Shown here one piece after another: positions 11,813 to 23,987 of a stretch of DNA of 64,000 nucleotides; the first letter of the stretch is position 1, and every line of letters starts with the position of its first letter. This DNA is from Yamagishiella unicocca (lineage: Eukaryota > Chlorophyta > Chlorophyceae > Chlamydomonadales > Volvocaceae). The notes under the pieces were generated by a model that searched no databases, was not told the DNA's origin, and saw only the letters and a program-made list of their open reading frames with translations. The stretch lies in assembly GCA_003116995.1 (NCBI GenBank), contig BDSL01000051.1, forward strand, positions 434,001-498,000, written 5' to 3'. The position numbers and the translations under genes are program-made.

Positions 11813-14800
11813 GTGCCCAAGCAAAGGGTGCCCGCGAAGGTTGCCCAACTTCCATGTGCCTTACAAGAATAGAAGCCCAGAATTGACTTGTTACCTCATG
11901 CTACCAAGAATGCTCGACGCCACGTAACTTTCGCAGTATTAAAAATGGCCATCAGCCCAGAAGGCTTGAACCCACCCAAACATGTTCTGCGGTCAAAGAC
12001 GGCCAAAATGTTCGAAGTTGTGCGCACCCAGTCCAGCAGCCAACTGCTCTGCCGGTGGTTGACTATCGCCAGCTCTTTCCCTTTCCGACCACAGAAGTGC
12101 ACGTACAAGAACGTTTCCTGGCAACCGTGGTGCTGGATGATGTGATGTAAACGTTTCGTAGTTAACTGGGCGCATTTGGACGTCAGCCGCCGACAGCTCG
12201 GAAATCGGTACAGGTTCGTTTCCTCGGATGGTTTTGAGGCAGTCATGCATCTCAACATGGCGGCGCCTGTATGGATGGCAGCAGCGCTCCAAGCCACTAG
12301 TATCCGCAGATGACAGGATACATATGACAGGTAGATAAATTGAGTTACAAATAGGATCGACCTCACCGTAGTTCGCCTGTGTCGTCATGGAATATGCTGT
12401 TCCTTTATTCCGCCGCCCGTCATCGCATATTGTTAGTAACATCGGCCACTCGGCCATCGGCGCTCGTCATGGGGGTGCGCTTTCTGCCGTGTGGCGTTAG
12501 ATAGGGCGGCGCGGCCAAGAAATGGAAGGCTCCGGCCTGCAGTTGCACGTGCCGAAGTATGCCAGCGTGGTAAATGCTGGTCTATTTTTTGTGCGAAAGA
12601 TGAGCTTTGATTGCGAGTAGATTACGTGTCGCGGTTGTCGTGTCGCCTTATGTAGGTCGCTGTGTCGATGTTTCGTGGTCCAAAGGCCACGCTGCGTATT
12701 TGCGGCCTTGGCGTTCTGCCCGAGCAATAGTGCATGGATTGTGCGCCACGGGAGCCTACGGGAGCAACGCCATAGGACATAAATCGTCGGAATGGCAAAG
12801 CAGACGGTTGCCATTCACCTTCATAAGTTGGCTAATTTACTGGTGGCTGCGCGGTTTGCGCCGTTGATTTCTGGTGGCAAACTGCTCTGGGCCGTACGGG
12901 GCCGGTGTTTCTTAATCGCGTCACATTGGCGGACGCTGGTCTGAAACTGCTACGCCGTACCCCGTTGGCCCCCTCCGGCCCTCTTCGGCCTGCCTCGCCA
13001 GGAACGTGCCTGGCGTGTTATGGCTGCCGTTGGCGAAGTGGACATTTGTTATTGCTTTCCTTCCCGTTGTGCATATCATTGGACTTGCTCCTTTTCTTCG
13101 AGTGTAAAGAGCCAGACGGTGGCTTGCGTGCCCTGTCCAGATGGGCTCGACGAATGCTGCATACGATTGGACGCTGATGGACACGATGATACATAAGTAC
13201 TTAGTAGTTTGATTGACGGTTAGTATGACAAGGGTCGACTATGCCCTTAGTGCATGAGCTGGTCGACGTGTACTGTTTGCCGCAGTGCATGAGCTGGTCG
13301 ACGTGTACTGTTTGCCGCAGGTCTGCCGTGTATTACTCAGTGCAATGGCTAGGTCTTGCCCTAAAGAAATGGACGTTGACAGCATTTGTTATGTAATGAT
13401 GGAGGGAATGGTGACGTTTCGACGGGTTGGCGACAGGGACTCTGTTTGGACGGTATGTTCGCAAGGCATGTCGAGGGACGGAAGCCAAGAAAGATGTTTG
13501 GTATCTCCGGCAAGGTTATTAATGCCAGTTGAACGACACCCATATGAAGGTTTTGAGGAGGAGGTTCGATTATTTCTGCCAGGGGCGTTCTGCTGGTCGC
13601 TGACATTGTCAATGGGGCCATCGAGATGGAGGTGACGGTCCAGAGCTTGGTATGCTGTCAAACCCACCGGGAACTTAGGAGGCGCCAGGGTATCGCATGT
13701 TGCTCTCTGGGCCCTCGTTCGGGGTTTCTGGTGGGTTCGGGGTTGCCGTATCTCGGTCGATTGGTTTGTTCTTCTTCCTGCGCCTCTTTCATTGTCAGGC
13801 GATGCGCCCGATGGCTCTACCTTATGGTATGGAGCGCACTGTAACAGTTACTACCAACAAGCTTTTATGCCATTATACATGTTCAGTTTCATGGTTCCGT
13901 ACACCCTCTTTCGGCGTCGGCGGGGGTGTAGCTCTCGCATAGCAATCCTGTGCTGCAGGGCGTTATTGACTGCTCACGTGCGTTATGCCGGAGCATGGCA
14001 GATCACCACAGCACAGCCGCGCATTGCGGTGGACACCGTCACGGTCGTCTACATTTCCAATGCAACCATACCAATTTCTACCAATTTCTACTCAATTCGT
14101 ATGACCTGTTTGGCACATATTTGGCAGGCGGATGACCGGTTCGACACGTAATCCATTCCTGCCTCATGCAACCCCATTCTTTGAGCTCTCTCATATGCAT
14201 GACATCCGCATAGCAACGCATCCTGTAGCGCTTTGTATGGAAACGGAACGGAGGAGGTGCAAATTATTTGGTCGCTTTCCCCAACGCAACGCGTTAGGCC
14301 GTTACCATTAATGGTATTTCAAGCCTTTTCCAAGGGTAGGAATCAGAGCACAGGGTTGTTCGATTGCTGTCTACCTGGAACCAGCTTGTGGCACGCAACG
14401 CATGAACGGACAGCACGCAGCGCAGCAGTGTGAAGGATGGTTGCGGCGCAGTTGCCTAAATCGGCTGGCGCGTACCCTCATCTAACCTAACTAGTTCACC
14501 CGCTTGTAGCTTGCGCGCGACGCCGCGGAAGGGGGAAGTCGGGCCTGCGTTTTCATATGAGTGCACAGAGCTTGCCCCCCCAAAAAAGGTCCTTGTTGTG
14601 CCTCTAACTGTACGCGGTTTAGGACGTTAGGAGAGGGGGACCCATCTGGGCCCACATGGCCGTGAGGTACTCACGTGAACCGCTAAGGACCACATCCAGA
14701 CGTTTTCAGATGTCCAAGTTTTTTACGCCTCAAACCATATTTTTATTATGCTGCACATTTTTCATGACGGTGGCAAGTTCGCGTTACATTGCGACGCCGG

Positions 14801-17734
14801 GGATGGCCGCCTCGCAAATTCGACAGGCGTAGCAATTCCAATGTGAAACTAGTGGAGGTAATGATCAGTGTATATCTATCGCTCCTTGGACCGCTGCTCT
14901 GATCAGAAGCGCGGGTTTTCCTGTGCATGTCCAGATGTCCTGTTGTGCAGAATAGTACGAGAAACGCTGTGAAACGGCACGACATTGTTCGTTGGACCAC
15001 TAAGTGCATATTATTTTCGTTAACAAAGTTTCACTGTCCGGGGTCGTGCGTTAACGCGCCGTGGCCCGTGGAGCCGTGGCCCCATGGAGCATGGAACTTT
15101 TCTGGGTGCATGACTCCAGCTCCAGATCTTAGCTCCTACTGTAGTATCAACACGGATAAGCACATCTGGTCGTAGCATCCTAAGGCCGTTGGCAAGGCCA
15201 TAGCGTCTTGGTTTGTCTGCGGTATGCTATAAACGTGTTTTTGGAAGCCCACAACACAAAGTAGCAATGTCAGAGCGCTCTATAGGTCCCTTTCTCAGGT
15301 TTAAGCAAACAGTGGGTAAAATGCTTTGTTCAGCTTGGTTACTCGTCCCCAAAGAAACACGCCCGTCGCACGCTTCCTACACTGGAATAGGAAGTGGGAA
15401 GTACGGCGTAGGATTTCCAGAAACCAAGAGTCACAGAAACACACCTATGTAACATCTTACTTGTATGGCATGTCTTCTATTGACGTCTGAGAATGTTGAC
15501 CCGTCCTGGGCAAACCAAATGAACATGCAGGAACAGGACGTACCATGTAGCCACGTAGTGCAGCTTTGCAATCGACGATACGCGACGATGAACCGAGCGG
15601 AACCGAGCGGAACCCAGTTGAGCCGATCCGAATCCAACCGCCAGAATCAAACGCGAGGCGAAACGAACACAATATTGGCAGTGCACCGGATGCCTGAAAA
15701 CAATCAAATCTTCGGATGTGGACTGCTGGAGCCACCATGAACCGCCGAACATAGCTGGATTCGGCCGGATATAGGCTGGCGTTGTCCTGTAATTAAGATT
15801 TGCCTGTGTCTTGTGCTACTGAACACTGCCGAACGAACCGAACAAACATGGCTGAACATACCCATACGGAACCGAGCGGTGTTCAGCCAGACGGCTCAAC
15901 ACAACTGCATGGGGTCGGCGCTGCCCCGCGCCGCTGAATAGTAGAGTCGAGTACGGCGAGTCGTGGGTCAGCACTCACGAACACAGCCGGGACATGGCTT
16001 GCATATGCGTTGCAATTGATTGGGTAATAATATTAACGAGTTCGGGCCACGGCAGGTGTCTTCTATGAAGACCTCACAAACCTGGCGGAGATAATCATCG
16101 GAAAGGAAATAATCATCATTCGGACACCCAAGTTCCCGTCTTCATTCCCTCGTCTTCCAGGTTCCATCCATCCCCGCTCCCAACAGGCCAAACGGGCTGC
16201 CACGACATAGCACATAACTTGTGCATCAGGTGCCATCTGCCATGTGTGGCCACTAGCGCTGAAAAGCCATGCTCGAGATGGTGGGAATGCTCTTCCCCGG
16301 CTGTAATCCAGCTGCGCCAGCTGCTGCTCCTGGGCCTTACAACTTAGCCGGTACCAGGCGCGCCGTACATGATGACCCTGTCGTACCGCCTTTCCGAATT
16401 CGTTGCTGTTACTGCTCCCCACTGCTGAGCGGGTTCCGATGTCTCGCACACGCTGTGTCGATCATCCGTCGTGTCGTGACAGGGCTTCCTCTCACAGGCC
16501 CACGTCGAGGCCTAGCTGTCGAGATCATGCCAAACGGAATCTGCAAGCGCACCGGCAAAGCCTTCACAGCTGCATCTCAAACACCTGCCTGGTGTCATGT
16601 TGACACATGCATTCAACTGACACCCTCTCCAACTCTCTCATTGTCAAAGAAGTTGAGCTTGCAAGACAGCTACATGCTTACCCATAACCCTTTCCTCCTG
16701 ATCGCTTTACAAGGGGCCCCATCTCATGCTGTCTCATGCAATCAGTTTGGTGGGGCCGAATTTTGGTCTGGTAATCGAAGGGATGTATGATAGAAGTACT
16801 GCACCGGACAATCGCTTTCCTCCGAAACCTGACTGCTTTCGTTGGCTTTCATCAACTCCCTCCTCACCTGCGCCCCATCCCGTTGCATATATTTTCCCGT
16901 TATGTGAGGATACGGGAAATCCTCAGGATCGTATCGCAAAGTTCTGGCGAACCAGCTGCACTTCGCCTTTCGAGATACGTCTCGAATTCAGCAGTAAAGA
17001 TAGAGAGTGTATCAAAGGTGGATGCAGGAAAATCCAATCTGACCGTATGGATGGATGGATGTATGGAAACAAGAATGCGAGTATTACAAGGGAGCCAGAA
17101 CGGCTACAAGCGCGGAAGCGCAACCAGGCGGGCCCGATGGGCCAGACCACGACACAGATCACTGGGCACAAGGCCACAGAGGGCACAGACGCACAACGGC
17201 ATGCAAAGCACTGGCCGAACCATTTTAAGTTACCTACGCAATTTCCGTCCAAGAGCGCACTGATAGACGCCTCGCCAAAAGGGTTAATGGCTAATGTGAC
17301 ATATGGCAGGCCACCCGATCTCTGCCTGTCGGATACTGATGAAATCAACAGCAAAGGTCGAGTTGCAGTTAGGCGAATAATGTAGATGTTGGGATTCACC
17401 ACTGGAGACTCGCGTCATCGAGCTTGGGGCATAAGTAAGGAAAGAAACAAACGAATTAACACATAATCAGATGTTACAAATCAGATAGTGTGCGACACTG
17501 CGACTGCGCCAATCTTAGTACGTCCAGGTACGGCAGAGTTTCCCTACCGTGGCCGCATCATACTTGACAACAGCTCTAAAGGACACTCGAGAGTCAGAGA
17601 GAACGAAGGGCCGGCTCTAGGGAGCTGGGCGACAGGCTCTCAAATAAACCACTTTGAGTATCGACAGAAACCGACCTTAGTTGTGATTATCAGAATAATC
17701 GTGCTCAGGACCCCAAGTCGGGATTGTTAACCAG
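11813..17734. other. Spacer between kinase copy 2 and calpain 1, no gene supported
   Basis: About 5.9 kb of mixed composition. The short open frames on both strands, the longest about 219 codons near 16.7-17.4 kb, show no known motif, no splice-linked continuation and no low-complexity signature of the neighbouring genes. It contains a 35-bp tandem duplication at 13251-13320 and a small ATGG-rich stretch near 17047. A TGTAA poly(A)-type motif at 12146-12150 could serve kinase copy 2. No intact mobile element is recognised. Confidence 0.4.
13251..13320. repeat. 35-bp tandem duplication (two copies)
   Basis: The unit beginning TGCATGAGCTGGTCGACG occurs at 13251-13285 and again, without change, at 13286-13320. 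It is in intergenic sequence and no function is evident. Confidence 0.95.
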
Positions 17735-20700
17735 ATGGCGAAGGCAAAATCAGCGCCTAGGGAGGACGAGGAGAAATGCATTTCTTGGTGTTGCCTTGCC
17801 AAGTACATCTTTTCGCCCCTTATCCTGATATTTATGGCATTCAGGTATGGCGTTTATGGACATAGTGAGCTTCCCGTTAGCTATAGCTTGGTCACACTGC
17901 TACGTTTCCCGGGAACTCTCTGGCGTTTAGCTGGCGGTATCTTACTTACCAGAGACGATGCCGCTGCATTGGTCTTATTCTCTGCACCCATATCCAGCGT
18001 ATATACTGCCGCCGGTCGAAGCCCGCCATTTACGGAACCCCCTTTCGGCACCATAGTAACGACAGCCAATCATCACTACCCAACAGGATCTACGTACTGG
18101 GGATGATCTTTGCATACATTGAGCGTATCGGACGCGGTGTCTTCTGCGGCCTTTGCGTGTGCTGTTCATGCACCTACAAGGTAACCTTATAGATCGAAGA
18201 TAGGACTTCGTACTGTAAGAAAATCATGAACCTTAGCGGTCTAGCGGGGTCGTACATGGTATGACTATTCACACTGCGCTTGCCGCACCAAGTACGCCCC
18301 AACCCCTCGCATTCGGCAATGCAACCGGTCATCGCGGCCTCCGCTGGCCTCTGATAAGGCCAACCTGGTTGGATCCCATGCACATGGCACGTGTTTGGCC
18401 CCATTCCTTCTCCATGTGAGGGGAGTTGGCCTACACGTGACAGGAACGGGATGTTTGTGTTCGGCGCACGACCTGCATACCCGCATCCGCTGCAGACGTA
18501 AACGACCGCCCTTCCCAACATCGTGCGTCCAGGACCGGGGCTTCCCGCACGACCACCGCAGCATTGGGGCGTTGAAGGGCAAGTCAGGAGCGGAGCTTGA
18601 TAAGGATATTACCTGGTCAGGCGGACTTGGAAGGGTGGGCTGCGTTCGGGCGGGGCGGGGGCTCGCCAATGAGGCTCGTAGCTTAGGGGACCCATGGGAC
18701 CCACAGTTGGATGTCGACACCATCGCGATGCGCTCTCTCCAGCCCTTTCCCCAAAGGGTGAATATTACTGCGTTCATTAGCGCCGTCATCGATACCCCAC
18801 CCAAATGCCTGCACAACCCGGTACCACAGGCGCCGTATCGGGGAAATCTGCTCGCTTGACACGCCGCAGCCAAAGGGCAAGGACGGCGCCTCCAAGCCCA
18901 AGCCTACGGCGCGCCTGTTTGCAGGTAAACCTGGCCCATGGGCCACGCCCTATCGGTTATGGATTATGGACCTGCTAGTCCTGCTACCTGGCTTGAGTGC
19001 AGCATCGGTTGGGCTTGGGGTCGGGTATGTAAGGCGCCTGAAGAGAACGGGGCGAAAGGAATGACTGGAAACGGTGTTCAGTGTTCGCGATTGTGACGGA
19101 TCATAGCCACCCCACTGTTCGGGCGGTGGATATTGATGATGGCATGGAGTTGAGAAGCGCAGAAGCTAGAACCTGGGGGTTCCAGTCTGGCTTCAGTCCT
19201 GTCATTTACACCGCCGGACTCATCTCAATCTTAGGCCCTGCCCCCTTCGTTAACACTTGCCTCCCGAACCATAGCTGAGTCCCTGATCCACCCAAACGCG
19301 CTCCCGCAGATGGCATTCACCCCACGGACATCTGCCAGGGCCAGCTGGGCGACTGCTGGCTCATGTCCGCACTGGCGTGCCTGGCCTGCCAGGAGGGGGC
19401 GGTGCAGCAGGCAAGGGCGGGGCGGGACGGAGCTGTGACGTTGGCTCCAACAGGGGCAGCGGCCTGGGCGCCGTTTTACGTGGCAGGTCGTGGGGTCGCA
19501 CTGCTGGTATTGGCCGCAGTGGTCGGGGTGGCGAGGCTTTCGGCTGGCCGCCGGCTCCACTCATTGAAGCGGCGCCAAGCGCGATGTCGCGCCCTCTTCC
19601 CACGCCTTTGTCAAACGCAGCCTCCCAGGCGTTATCGAAGCCTGTGGCACCGCCATCCGCCATCGAATGCTTTCCCGCAATCCAAACCCGGGGCTTACCT
19701 GTTCGTACCGCGTCGGGCGGCTTGTCCGTGTGTTCCCACGCACAGGTGTTTGAGACGCGTGAGTACAACGCGTACGGCAGGTACAAGTTCCGGCTGTTTG
19801 ACGGCGCCAAACGCAAGTGGCGGATTGTGGTGGTGGACGACTGGATCCCGTGCAGGTGAGTCGGTGGGCGATCTGGGCGGGAAGTGGGGACAAGGTGCCG
19901 GCAGCTCAAGCTGCTGACGTGTGACAAAGCTCCCAACGCCGCCACACCACCACCGCAGCCGTACCCTCACTGGACTCAGTATATGATGTCCATCCCGACT
20001 GGCTGTTGCCCCGCAGTGCCGCCGACGGCCGGCCGATCTTCGCCAAACCGCAAGGCGACGAGGCGTGGGTGATGTTGCTTGAGAAGGCCATGGCCAAGTT
20101 CATGGTGCGGTGGCGTCGAGGATTGTCGAGTGCATACGCCCCAGCTGCTGCATACGGCCCAGAAGTGCATGGTCCCACGCGGCGTTGCAGTCTTTGGTTT
20201 GCGCAACCCGCTGAGGGGGATGCGTGTCCGCGCGAACCCTCAAACCTGTGCCCTCCCTCGCCCTGGTCAACCTCCTAGGGCAAGGACTACGCCTCCCTGG
20301 ACGGCAACCTCATGATTAAGGCGCTGGAGGTCCTGACGGGAGACTTCGTGTGCATGTTCAGGCTGGGAGACGTCAGGGTGCGAGAGGCCGGCTTTGGGGG
20401 CAGGGCCCGGCGACTCTCCCAGGGGCCGGATGTTCGGGGCGAGTGACAGGACGCTTATACGGATTGTTTGGGAGTTTCGGAGAAGAACCGTTTGCCTGCG
20501 TCAGGAGGTCATCGTCCCGCCCCCCGCGCCCTGCCCGGCTTGCCGGTGCTGCCCGAGCCTGCAGGATGCCAAGAGCAAGGGCAAGCCGCGGCTGCAGCAG
20601 CTCTGGACGCGACTGGAGCTGTCCCGCGGGCCCCCGCCCAAGGACGCCTCCCCCGGCGACGACATGCGGCTGGTCTACGCCAAGGACGACGCCTTCAACC

Positions 20701-23700
20701 ACGATCTCATGTTCAGGGTGAGTATGGCGGCTGGTGAGACGTGTTTTGGCGGCTGGGAGACGTTGTTTTGGCGGCTGGGAGACGTGTTTGGGCGGCCTAC
20801 TTCGCAGCTGCGTAGCTCCTCGAGGCTATCCATCGCCGTTGCAGCGTTCCATCCTCGCTGCCAAGCGAGACGGGCAATGCCCCTGCCTGTGCTCCTGCGC
20901 TCTCTGTGTCTCTGGCCCTTCATATACTTACGCTGGCAGCTTCGTCGCTATCGAGCACCGCTCCTTACCTTCCTGCCAATGCCGCTGCTGCTCCGCCCCG
21001 CGCAGTCCATCAAATGGGAGCTGCGCCACGGCAGCACCATCGGCGCCAGCAATGCCGGCGGCAATGACACGCAGAACGTCGATGGCATCGTCCAGGTGAA
21101 TGCTGAAGCAAGGGGCAGCAGCGGAAACGACTGGTGGGCGGCAGGCTGCCCACGGGGGGCGACGGTACAGCTGGTGGCCGATGGTAGAATACAAGGCGCA
21201 GAACATTGGCGGGCAGCTTACGATCCTTTCTCACTGGGACATGAGGTTCCGGGGAGGATACCCTCGGCCCTGGGTACCCAACTGGGTAGGCCGTGAGGGC
21301 TCCCTCGTGAGGGGTGTTACGGCAGCCGCGGCTCGTTCGATGGGATGTAGCAGGTGTGGGTTTGATATGAGTTGGGCTTGGTCTCCGGCAGCATCTTCGC
21401 TGTCGTAGAGGTTTTGGATCTAGCTGTCAGTTGTTTGACCAGCGCAGGTCGCCGCACCCTGACCTGTCGCTCCCGTGTATCTCTCGGGCCCCGCCTCCCG
21501 CTTCCCAGGGCCACGCTTACACCGTGATGTGCGCGGAGGAGGCGGACGACAAGAAGTTTGTGAGGCTCCGCAACCCCTGGGGTACCTTCGAGTGGACCGG
21601 GGAGTGGAGCGACAAGAGCCCGCTGTGGGACCAGAACCCCAAGGTGTGGAGGCGCGTGAAGGGGCGGCAAGGCAGGGGGGCAGGCTGGTGGTGTCCCGAA
21701 GATGAACCCAACTCTTGCTTTTTCTGTAGGCCGGCTGAACACCCAACTCCGAAGCCTGCTTCGTGGTTTGACCGAACGGATCTGCTGCCGCGCACCACCT
21801 CCGCATGCAGGTGAAGGCTGCCCTCGAATTCAAGTCCGCGGACGACGGCACCTTTTGGTGAGCAGGCCTGGGGCAGGGTTGGGTCGTGTCGCTGAGGTGC
21901 AGTGTAGGAGGGAGACATGGAGACGGGCGGGCTGCGGTGAGATGATGCGAGGTCCCGCCGCGGCGTGAGTGACCATTGCCTGGGAACACCGCATTGCGCT
22001 TGCTCTCCGCACCCGGGCTCCTGATCTTCTGACTGCCACGCGAACCGTAGCGGTATGTCATCATGGCTTGTGCAGACACCCGCCCTTGAAGAGTGGATGC
22101 GTTAATTGATTTCCTTAGTTAATTAGTCGCAATGAGTAAGCGGATTGTAACTAATTATTACACTGATCCGCTTCTCAAGCATTTGCTGTTCATCTGTGCA
22201 TCGCCGGGGCCTGCCTTTGCGGCCCCCGAACTTGACAGCCACAGTCTTCCATATCCGTAAACATCGGTAAAATGCCAACCTCTCACTGCCGTTGTTTGTT
22301 TTCGCGGCGCAGGATGGAGTGGACTGACTTCCTCACCCACTTCAACACGCTCGAGGTGTGATCGGCTCCGGACCATCTCGCATATGCGCCGCGGCGCACG
22401 GAGCTTTGCATGGCTCATCAAGGACATGGTGCTGGGGGCTCGATTCATGTTAGCAGCGCCCGTCAGCTCCCTGCCCCCCTGCCCCGCGGGAGTGTTCATT
22501 CTAGTGTGTGGATTCATGCGGCCACCCTAAAGCAGCGCTCAACAAAACCAGATCCTGTGGGTTATGGCTGTTCATGCCCGCTGTCAGTCTTACCGCCACC
22601 GCGGCATGGGCTACCCCCTCAGCCGACTTTCGCGCTCCTAGCCCAGCTCATACCTCGCTGCCCCTTGGACGGACCCCTCACGCGTCACGCCCCAGCTCAC
22701 TTCGCCTCGTTTGACCAACACACGCTTCTACTCTAAACCCCACCCTGCCCGCGCTCCAATAAACTGTGCACGCGGATGCTGCTGGCCACCTCTTTCGCCA
22801 CTGCCAGTTCTGCTGCCGGTGGGTGGTTTGGGGACGGAGAGCTGACCGGGGCTGCTGGTGCCGACGGAAGTTGGGAAGGCCTTGAAGATGGGGCTGTGGG
22901 ACTGAGGGAGGAAGGGAGGACGGAGAAGGTGGAGGGATCATCGCCCGACCCGGCACGCCGAGGCACACCAACACACCCTGCCGTTGCTCGCCGGCGCGCC
23001 CTCGCCGGCGGCTTCTTTCACGTCCTACCCCCACGTCAGCAGCAACCTTTCGCGTTCCTGTGCGTGCTCTCTGTGTGCTTCCTTCCATGGGCGCCGTTCC
23101 CCCGGTCTCTTCCTCCGTGAACGGACCTTCACCCGGCCTCCTCGCCCCTCCACCCCGTAGGAGCACTGGGTTCGACCACGTGCTCATCGACATCCACGAG
23201 GTACGACAGTAAAATTGCGTGCTGCGTCTCGTCGGCGCCTCCATAGACGACTGTACCACCCAACATTTTCGCTGCAAATCCCGTGCGGCGGGGCATTGCC
23301 GGGTGGCGGGACATTGCCGGGCGGCGGGAGATTGCCGTGTGGCTGGGGATTGCCGTCGCTAATCCCGTCACCAAAGAATTCGCTGGACGGCCGTTCGGAG
23401 ATTATTTTGCTGCTGCTCGCCCCGCTTTTTGCGGGTGCCTTAGGCTTGCCCTGGCGTAGGCGCAGCGCCCTCCGAAACGCGAACAACCCGCGGTGTTGTA
23501 TCTGCTGTCTCAATTCGTCGCACAAAATCTCACGAACTCACTCTAACTGACATGACCGGCCCCCGCTACGTCCCCTGCTCAGGAGCATCCTTGCTGCGGC
23601 CCCTGCTGGGGCTGCATCGAGGGCTGCTTCAGGTAGGCGAGGGGGGGGTGCAAAAAATGACCGGTTACTCGACGTGGGACTGTAGGCGGGGGCCGCCAGG

Positions 23701-23987
23701 GCAGGAACGGTGTTTGGGCCTGTCGCTCGTCGACAGGAACAGCCGCCAGCGCACGGCATCCAGGCGATGGCCGCTTGTTCCCCTCAGCTCCCATCTGTAA
23801 AAAGAGATCCTCCTGCTGCTGCCTCCTCTGCTCCTCTGCTGTTACAGCCAACCAACGTGCGAACCCTAAACCCTAAACCTTCCATTGCAGGTACTGGCTG
23901 TGCTGCCTGGGCTGCAAGGCGCTCTTCTGCGGTCGCAAGGTCTACAAGTTCAAGCGCCCTCCTGGCGCCTGCTGCGGCTGCATCTAA
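17735..23987 (+). CDS. Calpain-like cysteine protease 1, membrane-anchored form
   Basis: Seventeen exons, phases all consistent, 481 aa: 17735-17844, 18087-18180, 18533-18615, 18830-18924, 19310-19410, 19746-19855, 20017-20104, 20279-20377, 20565-20717, 21006-21095, 21509-21643, 21811-21857, 22313-22355, 22808-22818 (11 nt), 23161-23200, 23583-23632, 23891-23987. The protease triad is complete: Cys143 in QGQLGDCWL, His343 in GHAYTV, Asn363 in RNPWG. Residues 15-65 hold CISWCC, a hydrophobic segment (about 24-48) and CGLCVCCSC. The C-terminus is also cysteine-rich (CCGPCWGC, YWLCCLGC, ACCGCI). This suggests a single membrane span and/or S-acylation at both ends (inference). There is no EF-hand region, unlike classical animal calpains. 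The intron after 19410 has a GC donor. The acceptor at 20565 is the best of two in-frame choices. Confidence 0.87.
19411..19745 (+). other. GC-AG intron of calpain 1
   Basis: The donor is CAG|GCAAGG, a classic GC-type 5' splice site, and the acceptor is ACAG|GTG. Using it keeps the expected sequence G-A-V-Q-Q-V-F across the junction. The alternative GT three codons upstream would delete V-Q-Q. The - strand paralog has the same donor sequence at the same codon (exon end 50599). Confidence 0.75.
22808..22818 (+). other. 11-nt microexon of calpain 1
   Basis: TTCTGCTGCCG sits between CCAG and GTGGGTGG and encodes F-C-C-R across the next junction. Exons on either side end in phase 0 (22355) and need a phase-2 partner (23161), so an exon of 3n+2 nt is required. 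Calpain 2 encodes F-C-A-R at this point inside one 101-nt exon. The three calpain 1 exons 47+43+11 sum to exactly 101. Confidence 0.85.
23862..23880. repeat. Short interstitial CCCTAAA-type repeat in last intron of calpain 1
   Basis: About two and a half units of CCCTAAA, the plant/alga telomere-type motif, lie a few bases before the acceptor of the last exon (23891). It is too short to indicate a former chromosome end. Confidence 0.6.

Noticed and set aside
16726..17402. 219-codon + frame and 159-codon - frame as genes
   Set aside because: They overlap each other on opposite strands, show no domain, no low-complexity pattern of the neighbours and no supported splice continuation.
19363..20072. 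Long overlapping + strand frames (19363-19917, 19377-19859 and others)
   Set aside because: They run through a GC-rich intron of calpain 1 and disagree with the phase of the conserved protease exons.
23862..23880. Former telomere or chromosome fusion point
   Set aside because: Only about two and a half repeat units inside an intron next to a splice acceptor; far too short.
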